Of a stretch of DNA of 64,000 bases, positions 1 through 8,603 are shown piece after piece. Under the pieces are notes generated by a model that saw only the letters and a program-made list of their open reading frames with translations, was not told where the DNA came from and did not search any database. Numbering within the stretch: the stretch's first letter is position 1; each line of letters opens with the position of its first letter. The stretch is from an uncultured Clostridia bacterium (GTDB lineage: Bacteria; Bacillota; Clostridia; Saccharofermentanales; Saccharofermentanaceae), in contig CAMYXF010000002.1 in NCBI GenBank assembly GCA_947303185.1, forward strand, positions 181,747-245,746. The letters are read 5' to 3'. The position numbers and the translations under genes are program-made.

Positions 1-1914
1 TATCAGCTTCTCGCAAACGAACTCAATAAAGAGCTCGAAGGAAAGCGTGTAGATAAGATCTACATGCCAGACAAGCATACAGTTATTCTCCACATCAGAT
101 TTACGGGCGGTTACCAGAAGCTCCTGATATCAATAGATCCGGGCGCTCCCCGTATCTGCTTTGCCGAGAACACTTTGGATAATCCTTCCATTCCGCCCTC
201 ATTTTGCATGCTTCTTAGAAAGTATCTGGCAGGTTCCAGAATCGAGAGCGTAACCAATCCCGGTTACGAGAGAATAATCGAGATCACCGTAAGCAAATAC
301 GATGAGTTAAAAGACAGAAAGACATATACCCTTACCGTTGAGTTAATGGGACGTTTTTCAAATCTTGTCCTCATAAACGAGAACGGCAAGATCCTTGATT
401 CCGCAATCCACGTAGACTTCTCCGTATCACGAGTCAGAGAAGTAATGCCTGCGCGCGTTTATGAATATCCGCCGTCACAGGATAAATACAAGCCCGAAAA
501 GGCTTTGGAGATCGCCAAGACCGGCGAGCTTCCCTTCATGGAATCAGAGCTCCAGCGCCCTGTCGCAAAGGCCCTGGTCGGATCCATCTTAGGCCTGTCC
601 CCTGTTCTTGCCGCATACATCACGGACAAGGCTGACATCGACGACAGAAAGACTCTGCAGATGCTCACAGACGGCGAGAAAACAAGACTCATCAATGCAA
701 TAAAAGAATTCCTTACTTCCATAACTGAAGGAAAATATACGCCTTACCTGTTCTACGGCGAAGACGGAGAACCTGAAGATGCATCAATCGTTGAACTCAA
801 GGGTTATGCTAAAGCAAAGCCCGTATCTTCAATCTCTGAAGCGATCGACATGTGCTATCTTGCAAGAGATTCAAGGCTCGTGCTCGACAAAGGCCGTGAC
901 AAATTAAGCCAGATCATAGGAAGCGCTCTTGCAAGAGTAATCAAGAAGCGCGAGATCCACGAGCAGGACCTTGAGGAAGGCCAGAAAGCTGATGCACTTA
1001 AGCATTCAGGCGACCTTATCCTCACTTACAAATACATGGTCAAGCAGGGTGCTTCAAGCGTTACTCTCATCGATTACGCAAGCGAATCACAAAGCGAGAT
1101 CACCATCCCGCTTAACCCCACACTCGATGCTTCAGGCAATGCGCAGGAATACTACAAGAGATTCCACAAGGCAAAGCGCAAGATGGAACTTGCAGAGACA
1201 TATCTTAAAGAAGATGAACTCGCAGCGCAGTACCTCCGCTCATTAAGCGCGGCCGTTACAGCAGCTTCAAGCGTTGAAGATCTTGATGCGATAAACGAAG
1301 AGATCCGTGCTGAGATCTCCGGTGATTCCGGTTTTCGAAAAGGCTCAGCTTCTTCTAAAAACACCAACACAAACAAAGGCGATCCGAACAAGATGGTCGG
1401 CGTTGCCAAGTCCGGAAAAGCTTCTTCAAGAGCTTTAAGAGAAGCTGCCAAAAGAGCCAACATGAACAAGGGCAACAAGGATAAGAGCAAGGAAAGAGCT
1501 CTTCCCTGCAGAAGATACATGACGTCTGACGGTTATGAGATCCTTGCCGGAAGAAACAACATCCAGAATGAGCAGCTCACCTTCCACAACGCTTCAAGAC
1601 GCGACTGGTGGTTCCACGTAAAAGGACTTCCGGGAACACACGTTATCCTTAAGACAAAGCCCAACGAGGAAATGCCTTCAGACAACGCAGTACTTGAGGC
1701 TGCAAGTCTTGCCGCTTTCTTCTCAAAGGCAATAATCCTTGAAGAGCACATGACTTCCGAAGATTCAAAGCCCGGACAGCTCAAGGCAGAGGTCGACTAC
1801 TGCCCTGTTTCCCATGTAAAAAAGATTCCGGGAGCTAAACCCGGAATGGTAATCTACGAAGGTTATTATTCAGTCTTGGTCGAAGCTAAGGAACCGTCTT
1901 CAAAAGACTTATAA
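1..1914 (+). CDS. NFACT family protein (RqcH/FbpA-like), 5' truncated by window edge
   Basis: The reading frame is open from base 1, before the first ATG of the ORF track at 64, and begins with the family-typical stretch LNKELEGKRVDKIYMPD, so the true start lies left of the window. The order is an NFACT-N domain, a central coiled-coil/helix-hairpin region (about residues 180-400), a basic low-complexity linker rich in Ser, Lys and Asn (about 420-490), and an NFACT-R domain with RRDWWFHVKGLPGTHVIL near the C-terminus. RqcH proteins bind obstructed 50S subunits and direct C-terminal alanine tailing in ribosome quality control; older names are fibronectin-binding protein A or Rqc2 homologue. The 3' end overlaps the convergent queH by 49 bp, so both stops lie inside the other gene. 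Family assignment is firm; RqcH activity is inferred. Confidence 0.9.
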   Translation, partial: YQLLANELNKELEGKRVDKIYMPDKHTVILHIRFTGGYQKLLISIDPGAPRICFAENTLDNPSIPPSFCMLLRKYLAGSRIESVTNPGYERIIEITVSKYDELKDRKTYTLTVELMGRFSNLVLINENGKILDSAIHVDFSVSRVREVMPARVYEYPPSQDKYKPEKALEIAKTGELPFMESELQRPVAKALVGSILGLSPVLAAYITDKADIDDRKTLQMLTDGEKTRLINAIKEFLTSITEGKYTPYLFYGEDGEPEDASIVELKGYAKAKPVSSISEAIDMCYLARDSRLVLDKGRDKLSQIIGSALARVIKKREIHEQDLEEGQKADALKHSGDLILTYKYMVKQGASSVTLIDYASESQSEITIPLNPTLDASGNAQEYYKRFHKAKRKMELAETYLKEDELAAQYLRSLSAAVTAASSVEDLDAINEEIRAEISGDSGFRKGSASSKNTNTNKGDPNKMVGVAKSGKASSRALREAAKRANMNKGNKDKSKERALPCRRYMTSDGYEILAGRNNIQNEQLTFHNASRRDWWFHVKGLPGTHVILKTKPNEEMPSDNAVLEAASLAAFFSKAIILEEHMTSEDSKPGQLKAEVDYCPVSHVKKIPGAKPGMVIYEGYYSVLVEAKEPSSKDL

Positions 1915-2456
1915 ATCTTATCCCTGAACTTGGATTCCTCTAAAGAGAAAATGCATCCGCAAAACTTCTGTCTGTAAAGGCCGCTCTCTCTTGCCATGTC
2001 CTGACCCTGTCTGAAGCCCGGACGGAAATCAATGTAATCGAACTTAACGCCGTACTTTGAAGCCTTCTCTTCACTGATCTGCGCGATCTTATCGTGCTGC
2101 TGGTAAGGGCTTACAAGAAGCGTCGTGCAGAAAGTCTCATATCCGTTTTCGGCTGCGAACTTAGCAACCTGCTCCATTCTTATGTCGTAGCACATCTCAC
2201 ATCTGGAAGAGAATTCCATCAGATATTCTTTGGACTCCCAGTACTCCTGCATGCACTCCGTGCCTTCGGAAATAAGCTTGATCTTAAAGTGCTCACAAGC
2301 CTTCTCAAGATTCTCGTGGCGGCGGTCGAATTCAAACTGCGGCTGGATATTGGGGTTAAACCAATAACAGTCGAGATCACGTCCGCCGGAAGTCAAAAGA
2401 TCAAGCGGATACATGGCGCATGGGCCGCAGCAGGCATGGAGAAGCATTCTTCCCAT
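1866..2456 (-). CDS. queH: epoxyqueuosine reductase QueH
   Basis: A 196-residue protein that opens with the QueH signature HACCGPCAMYPLDLL and carries two further cysteine pairs, CEMC near residue 87 and FCGC near residue 168, expected to bind an iron-sulfur cluster and metal. QueH reduces epoxyqueuosine to queuosine in tRNA anticodons and replaces the cobalamin-dependent QueG in many Firmicutes. Its ATG shares one base with the ruvB stop (TGATG), so translation is probably coupled to ruvB. It is the last gene of a ruvC-ruvA-ruvB-queH run and overlaps the convergent NFACT gene at its 3' end. Confidence 0.93.
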   Translation of the reverse strand: MGRMLLHACCGPCAMYPLDLLTSGGRDLDCYWFNPNIQPQFEFDRRHENLEKACEHFKIKLISEGTECMQEYWESKEYLMEFSSRCEMCYDIRMEQVAKFAAENGYETFCTTLLVSPYQQHDKIAQISEEKASKYGVKFDYIDFRPGFRQGQDMARESGLYRQKFCGCIFSLEESKFRDKIYKSFEDGSLASTKTE

Positions 2457-3580
2457 CAGCCGTTCTCACCGTCCTTATTGGAATTCTGCCAGTCTTCAAT
2501 TGAGATGTTCTCATAGCGCGGCGGAGCAACTTCTGTGCTCTTCATGCCGGCGATAAAAGACGGCGGAGGTGTGAGTCCCAGATGCTCGAAAGCTCTTAAA
2601 GTAAGCATTCTTCCTCTGGGTGTCTTATGTAAGAATCCGTTCTGCAAAAGGAACGGCTCGTATACGTCTTCAATAGTTACAGGGTCTTCACCTGTACAAG
2701 CAGCCAGTGTCTCAAGACCAACAGGACCGCCCTTAAAGATATCAGCGATCGAAGTAAGAAGTCTTCTGTCTACCGCATCAAGACCGATACCATCGATGTC
2801 CAATGCATTAAGACCGTAATCGGATACTTCCTTGTCGATGATGTCCTTATCAAGATATGAAGCGAAGTCTCTCATACGCTTCAGAAGTCTGATAGCGATT
2901 CTAGGTGTGCCTCTGGATCTTGAAGCGATGTTGCGTAAACCTTCGTCATTGATGGCAATACCAAGAAGTCCTGCATCACGCTTAAGGATCTCCATAAGGT
3001 CTTCCGTCTCATATAATTCGAGACGGTGGATCATGCCGAATCTGTCTCTTAAAGGAGCAGAAAGCATACCTGCTCTTGTAGTAGCACCTACCAATGTAAA
3101 GTGAGGAAGATCAAGTCTTACTGACCTTGCGGCAGGACCTTTGCCGATCATCAAGTCTAAGCAATAGTCTTCCATCGCAGGATAAAGAACTTCTTCAACG
3201 CTCTTATTAAGTCTGTGGATCTCGTCGATGAAGAGAACTTCATTCTCATTGAGATTAGTAAGGAGAGCAGCAAGATCGCCTGCCTTCTCGATGGAAGGAC
3301 CTGTGGTGATGTGCATAGCCACGCCCATCTCTGATGCGATAATACCTGCAAGAGTTGTCTTACCTAATCCCGGAGGACCGTATAAAAGAACATGGTCGAG
3401 GGCTTCACCGCGCTTCTTGGCTGCATCGATAAAGATCTTGAGATTGTTCTTTACCTTGGTCTGACCGGAATACTCATCGAAAGTAACAGGCCTTAACGCC
3501 TTCTCTTCCGTATCACCCGGCTGTCTGAGCCTGCCTAATACGCGCTCTTCCTCGTTTTCCTGTTCGTTAAAATTCATCAT
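2456..3580 (-). CDS. ruvB: Holliday junction branch-migration ATPase RuvB
   Basis: 374 residues, slightly longer than the usual 330-350 because of an acidic N-terminal extension ([19 protein letters not shown]). The AAA+ core has Walker A GPPGLGKT, Walker B DEIH, sensor motif GATTRAG and the RuvB winged-helix C-terminus (TPRGRMLT). RuvB hexamers, loaded by RuvA, drive branch migration of Holliday junctions that RuvC then cleaves. It lies 14 bp downstream of ruvA and overlaps queH by one base, consistent with one operon transcribed from the promoter before ruvC. Confidence 0.98.
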   Translation of the reverse strand: MMNFNEQENEEERVLGRLRQPGDTEEKALRPVTFDEYSGQTKVKNNLKIFIDAAKKRGEALDHVLLYGPPGLGKTTLAGIIASEMGVAMHITTGPSIEKAGDLAALLTNLNENEVLFIDEIHRLNKSVEEVLYPAMEDYCLDLMIGKGPAARSVRLDLPHFTLVGATTRAGMLSAPLRDRFGMIHRLELYETEDLMEILKRDAGLLGIAINDEGLRNIASRSRGTPRIAIRLLKRMRDFASYLDKDIIDKEVSDYGLNALDIDGIGLDAVDRRLLTSIADIFKGGPVGLETLAACTGEDPVTIEDVYEPFLLQNGFLHKTPRGRMLTLRAFEHLGLTPPPSFIAGMKSTEVAPPRYENISIEDWQNSNKDGENG

Positions 3581-3594
3581 GTATGTTTATTCCC

Positions 3595-4221
3595 TTATGA
3601 GAACTTTTTGCCTGCAGCAACCTTCAAAGACTTGCGGATAAGGTCTTCAAGTCCGATGCCGTCTTCGTATGCTGAAGCGACTGCATCTGCTGCTTCCTGG
3701 TCTTTATATCCTAACACAAGCAAAGCACCGACAGCATCCTGCATAACACCTGAATCGCCCTTTACAGAAGCGCTTACTGCAGCAGGTACGACTGTTGCCG
3801 TAGATGCGGCTCCGAGCTGTGATTTAAGCTTGTCCTTGAGTTCAACGATGATCTTCTCTGCACTCTTCTTGCCAAGGCCCTTAACGCTTGTAAGAAGCGC
3901 GACATTGCCGCTCATAACTGCAGCAGCGATCTGCTCGGCAGACAACGAAGCGCAGATGGTATGCGCAACCTTGGGACCTACACCGCTTACCGTGATGAGC
4001 TTTAAGAACATCTCCTTCTGGTCTCTGGAGACGAATCCGTAAAGTGAGATGTCATCTTCTTTAACGCTCTGATAAAGCCATACTGTAACCTCATCACCGA
4101 TGCCTCCGATCTCAGCCGAGATGCCGAGAGGGCAGTTAACAAGATATCCTATTCCGTTATTTTCGATTACTATCTGCTGGTCATTGCGGTCAGCGATAAT
4201 GCCTTTGATATATGCGTACAT
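3595..4221 (-). CDS. ruvA: Holliday junction DNA helicase subunit RuvA
   Basis: 208 residues with the N-terminal OB-fold (MYAYIKGIIADRNDQQIVIE) and two helix-hairpin-helix motifs (VSGVGPKVAHTI and VKGLGKKSAEKIIVELKDK). A Val/Ala-rich flexible linker follows, then the C-terminal domain III that contacts RuvB. RuvA binds the four-way junction as a tetramer and recruits RuvB rings. It sits between ruvC (42 bp upstream) and ruvB (14 bp downstream). Length is normal and no anomaly was seen. Confidence 0.97.
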   Translation of the reverse strand: MYAYIKGIIADRNDQQIVIENNGIGYLVNCPLGISAEIGGIGDEVTVWLYQSVKEDDISLYGFVSRDQKEMFLKLITVSGVGPKVAHTICASLSAEQIAAAVMSGNVALLTSVKGLGKKSAEKIIVELKDKLKSQLGAASTATVVPAAVSASVKGDSGVMQDAVGALLVLGYKDQEAADAVASAYEDGIGLEDLIRKSLKVAAGKKFS

Positions 4222-4263
4222 TCAAGGTCTCCTTAAACTCAATAAGAGTATTGTATCAATAAA

Positions 4264-4830
4264 TCAGACAAATCCTTCGTTGCGCTTCTGATATCCGTAT
4301 CTGCCGTACTGGTAACCGGATACTGCCTTGCCCGCAAAAGCTATTCCTGTATTCGCGAGAGTGATAGCCAACGCGAGAGCATCAGCTGCATCGTCAGGCT
4401 TCGGAATCTCTTTAAGTCCGAGAATTGACTTGGTCATCAACTGGACCTGCTTTTTCTCTGCCTTGCCGTAGCCTGTGATAGCAAGCTTTACCTGTCCGGG
4501 CGTGAACTCGAAAACCTCTACTCCTGCTCTTCCAGCTTCAACCAATACAGCGCCTCTGGCCTGTGCCGTACCGATAACAGTCGTATGGTTATGTCCCATG
4601 AAAAGCTCTTCGACGGACATATAATCAGGCTTGTACTGCTCTAAAAGGAAACGCATCTTGTCGTTTATCGCAAGCAGTCTTAAGGGGAAATCTGTCTTCG
4701 CCTTTGTCTCGATAACACCGTAATCGACGACTTCGAACTTCGATCCGACTTTATCGATGATGCCGTAACCCGTGATGGCATAGCCGGGGTCGATACCGAT
4801 GATTCTTTTCTTAACGGGTTCGTTAGCCAT
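4264..4830 (-). CDS. ruvC: crossover junction endodeoxyribonuclease RuvC
   Basis: The track ORF starts at 4875, but the ATG at 4830 is preceded by CAGGAG four bases upstream, giving an 188-residue protein of normal length beginning MANEPVKKRIIGIDPG. Catalytic acidic residues are visible: D in IGIDPGYAITGYG, E in SVEELF and the D pair in DDAADALALAI, all RNase H-fold positions. RuvC resolves Holliday junctions. It heads the ruvCAB-queH operon, and its promoter overlaps the stop codon of the upstream phosphorylase gene. The C-terminus is tyrosine-rich (YQYGRYGYQKR), which is not typical but also not disruptive. Confidence 0.95.
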   Translation of the reverse strand: MANEPVKKRIIGIDPGYAITGYGIIDKVGSKFEVVDYGVIETKAKTDFPLRLLAINDKMRFLLEQYKPDYMSVEELFMGHNHTTVIGTAQARGAVLVEAGRAGVEVFEFTPGQVKLAITGYGKAEKKQVQLMTKSILGLKEIPKPDDAADALALAITLANTGIAFAGKAVSGYQYGRYGYQKRNEGFV

Positions 4831-4863
4831 AGTACTCCTGTATAGATATAAACATTTGTTCGT

Positions 4864-4891
4864 ATTATACCGCAACAGCGGATCAAATCAA
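4864..4891 (-). promoter_or_regulatory. sigma-A-type promoter for ruvCAB-queH
   Basis: On the minus strand TTGATT, 16 bp, TATAAT. The -35 box overlaps the TGA stop of the phosphorylase gene, so ruvC has its own promoter right at the end of the preceding gene. The predicted transcript has a leader of about 25-30 nt before the ruvC ATG at 4830. Confidence 0.7.
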
Positions 4892-6213
4892 GTGATTACA
4901 CCTAATATGGCAGGCTTCTTCTCAGGCGGATTGGGACCGATCTCATATGCATCAAGGATAAGATCCATCGCATCGTAAAGCTTATCTTCAGGAAGCTGGC
5001 TGTCTTCGCCAGTATATAAAGCGCAGAGTGAATCTCCTCTTTCAACTCTGTCACCGACCTTTACGAAAAATCCTATTCCTGCGCCGTAGTCGATCTTATC
5101 TGTTTTCGCAAGTCGTCCTGCTCCCAAAAGAACGGATGCCTGGCCGATAAGGTCTGTCTTGATGCTCTGGACGTAGCCCGCATCGGGTGAATTAACATGC
5201 ATGCAGTCGAACGGCTTGGAAACATACACGGGAGATCCTGCCGCATTGAGCTTGCCTCCCTGTGATTCAATAAGCTGCTTATATTTCTCATAGACTGTGC
5301 CGTCAGAAAGCCTTGCGCGGATCTCATTCTTAAGGACTTCTTCGCTCATGCCGGCGTCCTTCTGGGCAATCTTAATAAGATGATATGCAAGCTCTGTTAC
5401 TACTTCGATTACATCGGATTCGCCCTTACCTGTAACTGTATTGAACACTTCCTGCATCTCAAGAACGTTTCCGCAGAATCTTCCCAGAGGCTCGTCCATA
5501 TTGGTGATAACGGCAACAACCTGACGGCCTGCAAGTTTACCGATCTTGATCATGGCTTCAGCAAGTTCCTTTGCCATGTCGAAGTCCTTCATGAAAGCGC
5601 CGGAACCGCAGGTAACATCAAGCACGATTCCCTGCGCACCTGCCGCGATCTTCTTGCTCATGATGCTCGACGCGATAAGCGGGATGGAATCAACCGTTCC
5701 CGTAACGTCACGCAATGCATAAAGGATCTTGTCTGCGGGCGCAAGATCAGGAGTCTGGCCTGAAATGACCATGCCCGTCTGGATAACATACATATGGAAA
5801 TCTTTTGTATCTACTTCAACATTGAAGCCTTCGATGGATTCGAACTTATCGACCGTGCCGCCCGTAAAGCCCAAACCTCTGCCGCTGAGCTTAACTACTT
5901 CAACACCAAATGATGCAATCAGAGGCAAAAGGATAGGCGTGACCTTATCGCCTACGCCGCCTGTGCTGTGCTTGTCTACGGATATACCTTCGATATAAGG
6001 AAGTGTCAGCTGCTTGCCTGATGCGGCCATCTCAAGCGTCAGGGTCGTCATCTCATGTTCATCCATGCCGTTTAAGACGATTGCCATAAGGAGCGCTGAT
6101 GTCTGATAATCCGGAATGCTTCCGTCCGTAACGCCCTGAACGAAGAACTTAATCTGTTCGTCAGTCAGGCTCTGCTTGTCTCTCTTGGCAATTATTATAT
6201 CCCGCATATTCAT
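4888..6213 (-). CDS. pdp: pyrimidine-nucleoside phosphorylase
   Basis: 441 residues, the normal length for the thymidine/pyrimidine-nucleoside phosphorylase family. Family motifs are KHSTGGVGDK (phosphate-binding loop), GRGLGFTGGTVDK and GAQGIVLDVTCGSGAFMK; a C-terminal barrel-sandwich region follows. It converts pyrimidine nucleosides plus phosphate to base and (deoxy)ribose-1-phosphate for salvage. The start at 6213 is supported by GGAGGTGATC nine bases upstream. It is divergent from the oxidoreductase at 6325. The choice between pdp (uridine and thymidine) and deoA (thymidine only) cannot be settled from sequence by eye; Pdp is usual in Firmicutes. Confidence 0.92.
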   Translation of the reverse strand: MNMRDIIIAKRDKQSLTDEQIKFFVQGVTDGSIPDYQTSALLMAIVLNGMDEHEMTTLTLEMAASGKQLTLPYIEGISVDKHSTGGVGDKVTPILLPLIASFGVEVVKLSGRGLGFTGGTVDKFESIEGFNVEVDTKDFHMYVIQTGMVISGQTPDLAPADKILYALRDVTGTVDSIPLIASSIMSKKIAAGAQGIVLDVTCGSGAFMKDFDMAKELAEAMIKIGKLAGRQVVAVITNMDEPLGRFCGNVLEMQEVFNTVTGKGESDVIEVVTELAYHLIKIAQKDAGMSEEVLKNEIRARLSDGTVYEKYKQLIESQGGKLNAAGSPVYVSKPFDCMHVNSPDAGYVQSIKTDLIGQASVLLGAGRLAKTDKIDYGAGIGFFVKVGDRVERGDSLCALYTGEDSQLPEDKLYDAMDLILDAYEIGPNPPEKKPAILGVIT

Positions 6214-6324
6214 GGAAGATCACCTCCGGTAAAGGTCCTCAATAAAGATATTATAATCTAATAAGTGCAAAATACTCTTTTGTGCTAAACTAATTCAAGC
6301 AAAAACCTGATATGGAGGCTATAA

Positions 6325-7464
6325 ATGGCCGATAATACGAACACAACATCAACATCTTCAACACTTTCCGTAGTCCTCATCGGATGCGGAAGAGTTGCAG
6401 AAAAGCATTTAAAGGCCATTTCCAAGCTTAAGGGCTTAGAGCTCAAAGCCGTAGTGGACGTTAATCCCGATTCCGCGAAAAGACTTCTCGGCTCCGTAAA
6501 AGGTTTTGCGAACGTTAAGACATTTACCGATTACAAGGCTGCCATCGACGAGATCAAGCCTTCAATCGTATCAGTAACGGTTCCTTCCGGACTTCACTTC
6601 CAGATCGCCAAGTATGCAATGGAACACGGAGCGAACCTCCTTCTCGAAAAGCCCATGACCATGTCAGTATCTGAAGCCCGTGAGATTTTCGAGCTCTCAC
6701 AAAAGACAGGTCTTAAGATTGCCATGGGACACATCTACCGTTACCTCCCCATCGTCGGCCTCGTAAGACAGGACATCGCTGAGGGCAAGTACGGCAAGGT
6801 CACACACGGCACCATATACGTACGCTGGGGTCACGGCGAAGATTACTATTCAAGCGCAGCATGGCGCGGAACCTGGAAGAGTGACGGCGGCGCCCTCATG
6901 AACCAGACGATCCACGCTATCGACCTTCTCGTATGGCTTATGGGTTCAGAACCCGAAGAGGCTTCAGCCATGATCGCACAGCGCATCAGAAACATCGAAG
7001 CCGAAGATCTCGGCATGGCCGTATTACGTCTCGAAAACGGCGCTCTCGCACAGATCGAAGGTACAACGGCTACCATCCCGTCCAAGCATACGGCTGAATT
7101 CTCAGTCTTCTGCGAGAACGGCCAGCTCTCAATGGGCCTTGATTCAGGTAAGCCCCATCTTAACATCTTCACTGTTAAGCCCAATGGTAAACTTAAGAAG
7201 CTTAACGGCTACTATATCCGCAAGCAGTTCAAGGAAGGCGGAATGTTCTCATACAAGTGCGCTTTAAATCCGCACCTCGGAATTTACAATGACCTTTATG
7301 AGTCCATCAAGACCGGCAAGAATCCTATCGCTGACGCATATTCAGGATTCTCCTCCGTCGATACTCTCCTTGGAATTTACAAGTCCGCTAAGGAAGGAAA
7401 GCCTGTCGCTCTCCCCCTCACAGACGACTTCAATTCTGTTGATATGACGGGCTTCTTTAAGTAA
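6325..7464 (+). CDS. Gfo/Idh/MocA family NAD(P)-dependent oxidoreductase
   Basis: 379 residues. The N-terminal Rossmann fold has VVLIGCGRVAEKHLKAI, followed by the family EKP motif (LLEKPMTMSV) and the C-terminal alpha/beta substrate domain. The family oxidises or reduces sugars, inositols or sugar nucleotides, and the substrate cannot be assigned here. The N-terminus carries a Thr/Ser/Asn-rich leader of about 14 residues before the Rossmann strand. The start is supported by GGAGG six bases upstream of the ATG. It stands alone between the divergent pdp and a tRNA-Lys gene with its own promoter. Confidence 0.9.
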   Translation: MADNTNTTSTSSTLSVVLIGCGRVAEKHLKAISKLKGLELKAVVDVNPDSAKRLLGSVKGFANVKTFTDYKAAIDEIKPSIVSVTVPSGLHFQIAKYAMEHGANLLLEKPMTMSVSEAREIFELSQKTGLKIAMGHIYRYLPIVGLVRQDIAEGKYGKVTHGTIYVRWGHGEDYYSSAAWRGTWKSDGGALMNQTIHAIDLLVWLMGSEPEEASAMIAQRIRNIEAEDLGMAVLRLENGALAQIEGTTATIPSKHTAEFSVFCENGQLSMGLDSGKPHLNIFTVKPNGKLKKLNGYYIRKQFKEGGMFSYKCALNPHLGIYNDLYESIKTGKNPIADAYSGFSSVDTLLGIYKSAKEGKPVALPLTDDFNSVDMTGFFK

Positions 7465-7510
7465 TAAGAAAATTTTTTCGAATTTAAGTAAAAACACGTA
7501 AAAATAGGTG

Positions 7511-7539
7511 TTGACTTGTAAATACCTAATGGCTATAAT
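7511..7539 (+). promoter_or_regulatory. promoter of tRNA-Lys
   Basis: TTGACT, exactly 17 bp, TATAAT, ending 17 bp before the mature tRNA 5' end. This is a near-consensus sigma-A promoter, as expected for a stable RNA gene. Confidence 0.85.
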
Positions 7540-7556
7540 AACTCACGTTGCTTAAC

Positions 7557-7632
7557 GCACCTCTAGCTCAGATGGTAGAGCAACTGACTCTTAATCAGTG
7601 GGCCCAGGGTTCGAGTCCCTGGAGGTGCACCA
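7557..7632 (+). tRNA. tRNA-Lys (anticodon CTT)
   Basis: Cloverleaf read by hand: acceptor GCACCTC pairs with GAGGTGC, the D-arm carries GCTCAGATGGTAGAGC, the anticodon stem ACTGA/TCAGT encloses loop CTCTTAA with anticodon CTT, and the T-arm CAGGG/CCCTG encloses TTCGAGT. The CCA end is encoded. It reads AAG codons. The ORF track entry at 7548 is a shadow over this gene. Confidence 0.97.
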
Positions 7633-7640
7633 ACAAAATG

Positions 7641-7668
7641 AAGGATGTCTCAATGACATCCTTTTTTG
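7641..7668 (+). terminator. intrinsic terminator of tRNA-Lys
   Basis: AAGGATGTC, loop TCAAT, GACATCCTT, then a T run. It begins nine bases after the CCA end. It shares the GTCTCA core with other terminators in this window. Confidence 0.88.
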
Positions 7669-7690
7669 TTTTAATCAGAAACAAATTAAA

Positions 7691-7721
7691 ACGGGGCGCC
7701 TCACATCCTGAGACACCCCGT
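7691..7721 (-). terminator. terminator of the TerY-P-like operon
   Basis: A 13-bp stem with a 5-nt loop. On the minus strand the two imperfect positions are G-U wobbles, whereas on the plus strand they are C-A mismatches, so the hairpin is built for minus-strand RNA. It is followed by TTTTAATTTG. The stem contains the shared GTCTCA / TGAGGC core. Confidence 0.82.
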
Positions 7722-7741
7722 CATTATTATTCAGATATATC

Positions 7742-8596
7742 TTATTCCTCGTCGTCAAGGAATTCCTTGAATTCGTCGTATGTTTCAGAAGCAGACAACA
7801 TCTTGGCTGTCCTCTTCTCGATCGAAAATTCTTCGGGAGCAAGAGGTCTTGCAGGTCTCTGAGCTTCCTCAGGCTTCTTCTCTGCTTCAGCCTTAGGTGC
7901 TTCTTCTGCCTTGGGAGCTTCAGCCTTAACTTCTTCCTTAGCAGGTTCAGCCTTGGGAGCTTCTTCCTTCTTATCAGCCTCTGCCTTAGCCTCTTCCTTC
8001 TTCTCAGTCTCTTCAACAGGAGCCATAAGCTTAGCTGCCATCTCTTCAGCAGCTCTCCTGATCTCCTCTTCTTCCTTTGCAGCAGCTTCTTTGGCAGCCT
8101 GTTCCTGGGCTTCCTTCTCTTTTGCTGCCTTCTCCTTGGATTCTTCAAGGAGTCTCTGCTGGAGCTGACGGCGCTCTTCACGAGCCTTGTTCTTAGCGTC
8201 CTCTTCAGCCTTCTGGGCCTGAGCTTCTTTCATCTCTTCCTCAAGCTGCTTCTTACGCTTTTCGTCGTTAAGCTGTGCAATATGTGAAGCCTTAAGGTCA
8301 CCGATCGACTCAGGTGCCTGTACGGCCTTATTCATGATAGCATCCATCCTCGCGCGGCTGACAGCCTTTGAACGCTCTTCATCTTCGGCAACCTTAACAC
8401 CGAGAGACTGAAGCTGTGAAAGCTCTTCAGCTGATACTGTGGGAGCGATAGGCTCAACAACAGGCTGAAGTGTAACTGTCTTGATCTCTACGTCACCGAC
8501 TTCAGAAATGCTGAAGTCAGAAGCCGCTTCCTGAATCTTCTTGATGTCAGGAATTTCTACACCTGGTAGAATCTCGTACTTTTTCTCTTCTCTCAT
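7742..8596 (-). CDS. Lys/Glu/Ala-rich coiled-coil protein, last gene of the kinase-VWA-PP2C operon
   Basis: 284 residues and no family recognised. The N-terminal 100 residues are of normal composition (LPGVEIPDIKKIQEAASDF). Residues about 110-190 are a strongly charged predicted coiled coil (EEEMKEAQAQKAEEDAKNK). Residues 190-245 are a low-complexity KAEAPKAEE-like stretch, and a short folded-looking tail ends in DEFKEFLDDEE. No signal peptide or membrane segment was seen. It starts 7 bp after the PP2C stop, so it is co-transcribed and presumably works with the kinase/phosphatase/VWA set, as a scaffold or a phosphorylation substrate (inference). The basic ORF 7675-8181 in another frame is a shadow of this repetitive coding sequence. 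Confidence 0.8.
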   Translation of the reverse strand: MREEKKYEILPGVEIPDIKKIQEAASDFSISEVGDVEIKTVTLQPVVEPIAPTVSAEELSQLQSLGVKVAEDEERSKAVSRARMDAIMNKAVQAPESIGDLKASHIAQLNDEKRKKQLEEEMKEAQAQKAEEDAKNKAREERRQLQQRLLEESKEKAAKEKEAQEQAAKEAAAKEEEEIRRAAEEMAAKLMAPVEETEKKEEAKAEADKKEEAPKAEPAKEEVKAEAPKAEEAPKAEAEKKPEEAQRPARPLAPEEFSIEKRTAKMLSASETYDEFKEFLDDEE

Positions 8597-8603
8597 AAAA
8601 CCC

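Noticed and set aside
7675-8181. Arg/Lys-rich 168-aa ORF
   Set aside because: Another frame of the repetitive KAEE coding sequence of the coiled-coil gene, and it lacks a start context.
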